Source: Kipferlia bialata (lineage: Eukaryota; Fornicata). Taken from it: a stretch of DNA of 26,248 nt. The position numbers were made by a program, and so were the translations under genes. The notes beneath the pieces were generated by a model. It was given only the letters and a program-made list of their open reading frames with translations. It was not told the origin of the DNA and did no database searches. This document shows positions 20,961-26,248 of the stretch, piece after piece; the first letter of the stretch is position 1; each line of letters begins with the position of its first letter. The stretch is from positions 1 through 26,248 of the forward strand of contig BDIP01000073.1 of assembly GCA_003568945.1 (NCBI GenBank), in the 5' to 3' direction.

Positions 20961-21546
20961 CTAGGGGGGAGACGGGGGAGGTCTGGCCTTGGGTTTGGTC
21001 TTGTGGGACTTCTTGTGCTGCCTCTTTGACTTCTTGTCACCCTTACCCTTCTTACCCCTTCTAGGTACCTTGGCACTCTTGGGTGTGGTGTGATCTAAGT
21101 CTTTGCCCCGACATTCCTTGGCAGCCGTGGAGCTTGATTCTTGCTCAGTCTTAGGGTGTCTGGCCCTACGCTTCGACTATGTGAGTGTATTTAGGGTTCG
21201 AATCAATACTCTTACTTTGTCACAAGAATTCAAATCGAAACTTTCGATTCCTGAGTATAAGTAAGTATATATCTATCAGCAGTGACTAAAGGAGATCTGT
21301 CTTTCGAACTATAAGAATCACAAACACTGACCTCCTTCCTGCGCCGGTGCCACTTGTATATGGACCCTATGGGGAGTCGAATAGGAATGGCAATGCCTGT
21401 TCTCAATGGGTCAGAGGGGAAGACTATACTCAGAGACGCCATCAAACGGCTTCCGACTTCGTACCTGCCCCTATCAGTGGAATGGGAAGTGGTATAGGGA
21501 GCCGGAAATAGAAACACGGCCTCAGGCGCATGTTCCCTGTGATACT
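20961..21546 (-). CDS. Unrecognised protein with a lysine-rich C-terminal tail (5' end unresolved)
   Basis: Two exons are supported: 21332-21546 and 20961-21176 (TAG), joined in phase 0 across a 155-nt AT-rich intron. The upstream exon reads YHREHAPEAVFLFPAPYTT and later GRYEVGSRLMASLSIVFPSD and TGIAIPIRLPIGSIYKWH. The last exon gives SKRRARHPKTEQ, then a strongly basic stretch RRGKKGKGDKKSKRQHKKSH and a Pro-rich end. The tail looks like a nucleolar/nuclear or RNA-binding low-complexity segment. A second frame is also open across part of the first exon, so its exact limits are uncertain. An upstream exon ending in phase 1 is required; none was found between 21547 and 22110. I do not recognise the family. 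Confidence 0.5.
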
Positions 21547-22110
21547 CTGGGCAGGGTGTGTAAGAAACAGTTGGATGGGGTCAGAGGAGTGATGGTACAA
21601 GAATCCTTACAACATCAAGTTCGCATACGACATTATGAGTCTATCTATGACTAAGTTGAGGGTTCGTAGTTCTTACACTTCGTAGGACCTTTTGCGAACT
21701 AGAAGTTCCAGCTACACGTGTCACAATGCAGGTGTGGGTATTCATTTAACACCGAGTAGACAGATGTTTACATGCAGTACGATCCCTACTAAGTATCCTG
21801 AAGATCATGCAAGTAGTCTGCAGGCTTTGACATTTGAATTAGTGGCGGCAGAAGCATACGAAGCACGTTATGGAGGATTAGCTACGGTGGTATTCTGTAC
21901 TTTGACATTCTGAGTCAAAACTGACGAGAGTGTCTAGAGTAGTTGTTTCGAGTGTATATATACCGTTCAATATCACCGTAGACTACTGTTGGTCACGCAT
22001 GTAGGGTCTACACTGTAGACTCTACAGTGTGGATTCTAGTAGGTAGATCCTCACTCAAGACTTGATTGTATCTGCTCTCTCTTCCACACTATCAACACTA
22101 GCTCTGCCAA
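21547..22110. promoter_or_regulatory. Divergent intergenic region, probably with promoters and a missing small exon
   Basis: These 564 bases separate the lysine-rich-tail gene from the nitroreductase start. A small 5' exon of the former must lie here or be absent. A plus-strand frame at 21692-21913 is open, but no splice junctions link it to a neighbour. The stretch is AT-rich and contains the hairpin listed next. Confidence 0.4.
22007..22033. repeat. Inverted repeat with 13-bp arms
   Basis: The arms TCTACACTGTAGA (22007-22019) and TCTACAGTGTGGA (22021-22033) are reverse complements with one mismatch and a single spacer base. Each arm is itself close to palindromic. The element lies 78 bases upstream of the nitroreductase ATG. 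Confidence 0.75.
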
Positions 22111-23513
22111 ATGGACGCCCGTGGTGACAAGACATCCTATCCATATGGGGCTAGAAGGAGTGTGCGCAAGGTGGGTCAAACCCAACTTGATGGGCATCAA
22201 GGGAGTTCTCTCTCTCGAACGAGTATCACTTGTTGTGAACACTAGTGACGGTGCACCATGACTCACTCTAGTTCAGAGGTGACCCGGTGCCCAGTGATGT
22301 AGTGACAGACATCCTAGAGACCATGAGGTGGTATACATTTGTCTGTCTTGGCTGTGAAATGAGAAGTGACCCTTCATGGTACTGATTTGCAGTCATGGTA
22401 CCCCACATGGAGTCTTACACACAGGACCGCCCCATCCGCTGGAAACACTCAGGATGTGCATGTCTATGTAGTTACCAAGCAGGTATGGATAAGCATACTG
22501 TAAAGACACCACCATTGGGTCTTATCCAAGGGCACCAAGGACTCTCTGTGCCATGCGGCACACAACCAGGTATACCTACCGTATCCATAGATCAAGAGAG
22601 GACAATACTCTACACTCTACCATTAGCTCGATTAACAATCTGAGAGTGATGGTATTTTCGTTCAAGCATGTCTTCCCTTGTCATTGTGGTGCATCATATT
22701 ATATGTGTTGAGACACAGTTGACCTAGTCAATGCTCTTCGTTACCCCAATCTGCTACACACACCCCAGGGCATGGTGTCCTGTGCCCCCCTGGTGCTAGT
22801 TGTGTGTGGGGCTGAGGAACACTCAAGGGACAGGGACGAGACGGCAGCAACTATCGACACTGGTGTATTCGTGACTCCCTATTCTTACACCCAGGTATGG
22901 CTCCCGAGCCCCCTTCTACAGCGTGTGTGATGCCAGCATCATGGGGACATACGCTATGCTCAGGGCAACACAGCTAGGTGGGAGAACCATTTCAATGCTT
23001 CATTCAAATTCAAGTAGTACTTCTGAGTCAATCGGGGGGGGGGGGGGTAACGTCCTTTGCAGTGGACCAGTACCATTCTTTTTACACTCCTACCCTCCAG
23101 GTTTGGGCTCTGTGTGGGTGGGGGCCTTCAAGGACAGTGAGGTCAGTTAGTAATTGGATACACACAGACACTTTCTCTGCTGACTTACATCAGGTGTCTG
23201 CCATTCTGGCCGAGGCACACCCCCAGGTTTGATCACACTCTGGTCCACTACTTCATGACATGACTATGTGGATTACATGAAAGAAGTGACACAGCGAGTT
23301 GATTCTTATCAGTATGCGTGACCTATTCAGTATGTCTCATCCTTACCTCAGTCTGCAGGCCATGCCCCCGTGGCCATCATACCCATTGGGTACCCAGAGG
23401 TTGGCATGCACGTCAGGTATATACAGTGCAAGTATCATATATGTTGAACAGTATTTCCTGATGACAGACCAACAAGGAGGGCCCCTATGGAGACAAGGAT
23501 CACATATATCTAG
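22111..23513 (+). CDS. Nitroreductase-family FMN oxidoreductase
   Basis: Ten exons are joined: 22111-22170, 22272-22327, 22425-22482, 22531-22569, 22769-22833, 22895-22977, 23101-23141, 23194-23226, 23352-23416 and 23468-23513 (TAG). The product is about 181 residues, a normal single-domain length. It carries the FMN-phosphate motif ARRSVRKF (residues 14-21), TAPSAGNTQ (40-48), FYSVCDASIMG, the LGLGSVWVGAF motif near the isoalloxazine site, and PVAIIPIGYP. The family reduces nitro compounds, quinones or flavins with NAD(P)H as FMN-bound homodimers; the substrate cannot be told. The intron 22834-22894 has a good ACACCCAG acceptor, but the junction that best keeps family alignment (HSRDR then YGSRAPF) leaves a GG instead of a GT donor. 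A GT donor further upstream would delete the HSRDR stretch. AGTGAAT 34 bases after the stop resembles the diplomonad poly(A) signal. The enzyme is common in anaerobic protists and is often of bacterial origin. Confidence 0.9.
23034..23047. repeat. G14 run in a nitroreductase intron
   Basis: It lies in the sense strand of intron 22978-23100, unlike the other runs, which are C tracts on the gene strand. Confidence 0.8.
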
Positions 23514-23633
23514 ATTCTATGAACGAGAACGACTCTATGGGCTGGAGAAGTGAATGGATGGATAGAGAAGAGCGTGAGTACTAATAGTTGTCCATATTGT
23601 CGATAAAATGGACACGAATCAATGGAGTTTCCT

Positions 23634-26152
23634 CTATCTTCTGCCGCCATAACGGCCCCCGCCCCCTCTGCGGTCCCTCTGCCTGAAGTCTCTCTCTCTC
23701 CTGTCCCCACCTCTGTCACTCTCTCCCCCTCTGGTTCGACGGGGGGAGCGCTCTCTCACAGGAGACCTCTTCCGCTCAGGACTTGGCTCCCTCTCTCTGC
23801 GCCTGACAGGGGATCTCTCCCGCCTTGGGCTCCGTGTCCTAGGGGGGCTTCTCTCTCTCTCTCTCTCCTTGTCTCTCTCTGTCTGGCCGTACCGATCCCC
23901 ATCCCTAGCACCGTGCCTCTCTCTCTCTCCATCCCTGCCACGAGGGGGAGACCCCCTGCGCCCCCCTCTGTCACCCCTGGGGGGAGGCCTGTCAGAGTCC
24001 CGACCACCACGGCCCCTATCATCCCTGCCGCGGTTGGGGAACCTACCACCTATGCTCATCTTGCCTCTAGGGGGGGAACGGGTGGAACGGTCGTCAGACC
24101 TGGGGTAAGCGATCTACTTCTATATACGTATAGTGCAGTGACACCAGATATCGATGCGATCAGACAGACACCTGTCCCAAGGAAATAGATGACTGAATAA
24201 CTGGTATAAACACACTGTACATTCACACCTCTGGTCTGCCCCCTGCCTCCTCTGGTCTCTCTCCATCTCACGCTGCTCCCACCTGCTGTAAGGGTATACA
24301 CTGAAGACAGACAATGGAGTAGACACACCGGCTGATACACCCTCACATAATGTATACATACCTGCTGGTTCCCCTCTTGGACGGAGGTCCACTGGGCTCT
24401 GCCCCCTCGTCTCTGTCTCTGCCTCTCTCTCCTCTCTCCACCTTGACAGTGACTGGTTTCTCCCCCTCTCTCTTGACCACAATGTCTCTCTCTCCCTCTC
24501 TCTCCCCTCCCCTAGGGGCACTGTCTCTGTGAGTGCCAGGCTCCTGCTTGACATGTACTCTCTCCCTGCCTCTGAAGTCTCTGTCTCTCCCCCTGACATC
24601 CCGTGGTCCCTGCCCCCTGCCCTGGTACTGACCCCTCCCATACGGCCTGTCTCTCCCCCTCTCGCCCTGAGGTCCGGACTCTCTCTCCCGCTGTCCATCT
24701 CGTGACACGCCTCCTCTCTCCCTGTCCCTGTCCGTGTGTGGCTCTCTCTTGACTGGGTGTGTGGGTGCAAAGTCCATCGTGGTGGGTGGGGGAGGGGGGC
24801 CGCGGGGGGCTGGGGCAGATATAGTAGTTATAGGCTCGGTCTTGACAGGTGCTATGGGGGCAACGGGGGCTGGGGTGGGAAGGGGGGATGCTTGGGTAGA
24901 GAGAGTATTGCAATGTGTGAAAGGGAGACGGGGGCAAATAGGAGAGATGTAGGATCCTAGTACCTGACCCTGGTGCGCCTGGGGCCCCTGGTGCACCTGG
25001 AGCTGGAGTGAGTGGGTGAAAAGATACATAAATACATGACTAACACACTATACAACGTTGAGACAAAGCATGTGAGATGTAGGAGCAGAGAGAGGGAGAG
25101 ATACCTCCAGGAGCCGATGGCCCTGGCTGGGTGTCGAGTACCATGAGGGGCTGGGCTGTGTCCTGTGCCTCTCTCTCCCTGGCCCTCTTCTGACCCAGGG
25201 GGTGGGCACCTAGGTGTGAGGCATTAGGGAGGGATAAGGTGGGTATATTGCCACACATGAACTATATATAGTTACTATACACACGCCACTACACATATAT
25301 ACATTGTACAATGCAGCCCCCACCTGCATGTGGTGCCCCCCTCTCCTGGTAGTCTCTCTCTGCCACCTGGAGGGAACTCCTGTCGGGGGGGACCTGGGGG
25401 TCAGGGGGCATGGATGACATCCATACATGAAGAATTTATAATGACTATACAAACCGAACCACTCCCCATAGTACTGAACTCCATTAATATCTCATATCAC
25501 AATCAATGTATACAACACAGTGCCTACAGCGCTGTACCTTGGACCCCGGCATCAGGAGTGGGAACTCTCTGTCCACTGCCTCTCTCTGCCCTGCCTGTTC
25601 AGCCGCATCTCGGATGCAGCGCAGTCTGCCTGAGGGTCAGGAGAGGGGGGAAGATATGATCCATACAGCGTATATATGACATGGTAACACAGATTGTTAT
25701 AATAATGCGGGTACATGTACACACTAAAACCACATAACGGAAGTCATATCAATCCACCCACCTACATACACCCTCCAGGTTGCCTCGTCAAACCCATAGT
25801 TGAAGTAGTCTGTCCTGTCGGCACCTGGGGGTGGGGGGGGAGAGACAGAGGGGGGGGGGGTAATCATACTCACACAAGGAACATACTTTGAGAGCAGAGA
25901 CCAGGTGATAGAGAGACATATAGAAACATATATATAGAGATGCCATACTGATCATGCCCTCCCTACCTTCTGCCCTCCACGGCTTGTCTGGCAGGTCATC
26001 AATCTCAATGTCCAGGAGGGGGACACCCTGAGTGGTAAGGGGGGGGGGGGGAGTATGTACGAGTATATACACAAATACCAGTATACCTTGAACATGGGAG
26101 CACTGAACAGACTGTTGTTCTGCACCAGCTCCACAGGGTCTATCTCCTCGGC
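23634..26152 (-). CDS. FIP1: Fip1-type pre-mRNA polyadenylation factor with RS/RGG-rich tail (5' end outside window)
   Basis: Ten exons are in frame for 506 residues: 26087-26152, 25967-26027, 25762-25824, 25538-25629, 25324-25393, 25105-25209, 24964-24996, 24362-24869, 24229-24285 and 23634-24099 (TAG). The Fip1 motif is clear: IEIDDLPDKPWRAEGADR, TDYFNYGFDEATW and WRVYVGRLRCIRDAAEQ. In animals and yeast Fip1 links poly(A) polymerase to the cleavage and polyadenylation complex in the nucleus. A Pro/Gly linker (GGAPGAPGAPGSAP) follows, then an Arg/Asp/Glu-rich region with five Val-Lys-x-Glu motifs. The tail contains RGG boxes and SP/RS repeats (RSPPRTRSPRRERSPVRR), ending in GGGGRYGGRR. The long charged tail matches the RD/RE-rich end of metazoan FIP1L1. 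An alternative acceptor 24 bases upstream of exon 24362-24869 would add eight residues in frame. The gene converges on the nitroreductase with 120 bases between stops. Confidence 0.9.
25850..25860. repeat. G11 run (C11 on the gene strand) upstream of a Fip1-gene acceptor
   Basis: On the minus strand it forms part of a C-rich tract before the CACCCCCAG acceptor of exon 25762-25824. Confidence 0.7.
26039..26051. repeat. G13 run (C13 on the gene strand) upstream of a Fip1-gene acceptor
   Basis: On the minus strand it is a C13 tract followed by TTACCACTCAG, the acceptor of exon 25967-26027. Confidence 0.7.
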
Positions 26153-26248
26153 CTAGGGTGAGGGAGGCAGGGACATAGAGGGAGGGGGGGGGGGGGAGAG
26201 AGAGAGCAGCAGACAGGACACATGGGAGTATGCATATCCCCTTCATTA
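26153..26248 (-). other. Intron of the Fip1 gene running to the window edge, with a C13 tract
   Basis: Upstream of the acceptor TCACCCTAG there is no supportable exon before the window ends. A G13 run at 26184-26196 is again a C tract on the gene strand. Confidence 0.5.

Noticed and set aside
21692-21913. Plus-strand open frame of 73 codons in the divergent spacer
   Set aside because: No ATG at its start, no family resemblance, and no splice junction to the nitroreductase.
23622-24188. 188-residue plus-strand open frame rich in Pro, Ser and Leu
   Set aside because: It is the complement of the Arg/Ser/Gly-rich Fip1 tail; low-complexity reverse frames stay open by composition.

Overview
This window comes from a compact nuclear genome of a microbial eukaryote with very many short introns. 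Every gene is cut by introns of mostly 46-145 nt. Most acceptors read like CT(C/G/T)AC-CCCAG, so the branch-point-like motif sits directly on the 3' splice site, as in Giardia and Trichomonas. An iron-type alcohol dehydrogenase and a nitroreductase, both common in anaerobic protists, fit a metamonad. A free-living, intron-rich fornicate such as Kipferlia is my best guess, by inference only. I saw no tRNA, rRNA, transposon, virus-like element or CRISPR array.

Layout: eight genes alternate strictly between strands. (1) Plus, before 208-708: the 3' end of a mahogunin/LOG2-type RING E3 ligase. (2) Minus, 892-15692: a giant repeat protein. I could chain 56 exons through 55 introns in one continuous frame, giving at least 3,514 residues, with the 5' end missing. 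(3) Plus, 15843-16127: the 3' end of a small membrane protein, weakly SYS1/TMEM244-like, also without a 5' end. Genes 2 and 3 meet head to head at a G17/A13/C17 tract, and the 150 bases between their first visible exons hold no ATG on either strand. (4) Minus, 16458-17903 (or 18020): a 7-helix membrane protein of unknown family. (5) Plus, 18135-20556: a complete 15-exon iron-containing alcohol dehydrogenase of 416 residues. (6) Minus, 20961-21546: the 3' end of an unrecognised gene with a lysine-rich tail. (7) Plus, 22111-23513: a nitroreductase of 10 exons and about 181 residues, one intron lacking a GT donor. (8) Minus, 23634 to beyond 26152: a Fip1-type polyadenylation factor with SUMO-type motifs and an RS/RGG tail, running off the window.

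The most unusual object is the giant protein. It is a Gly/Ser/Thr/Val-rich, probably beta-solenoid protein with two alternating kinds of units: short 'SGDLTVTG/VGD' strands, and a larger module that starts with a G-Q motif, continues with two or three GGD turns and often ends in a cysteine pair. I count eleven clear copies and two weak ones. In eight copies an intron lies at nearly the same place. The protein ends in a non-repetitive, cysteine-bearing C-terminal domain. A surface or cell-coat role is plausible but not shown.

The two redox enzymes lie on either side of the lysine-rich-tail gene and are probably separate transcription units. Apart from possible shared promoters between divergent pairs (4/5 and 6/7), nothing suggests that the genes work as one pathway.
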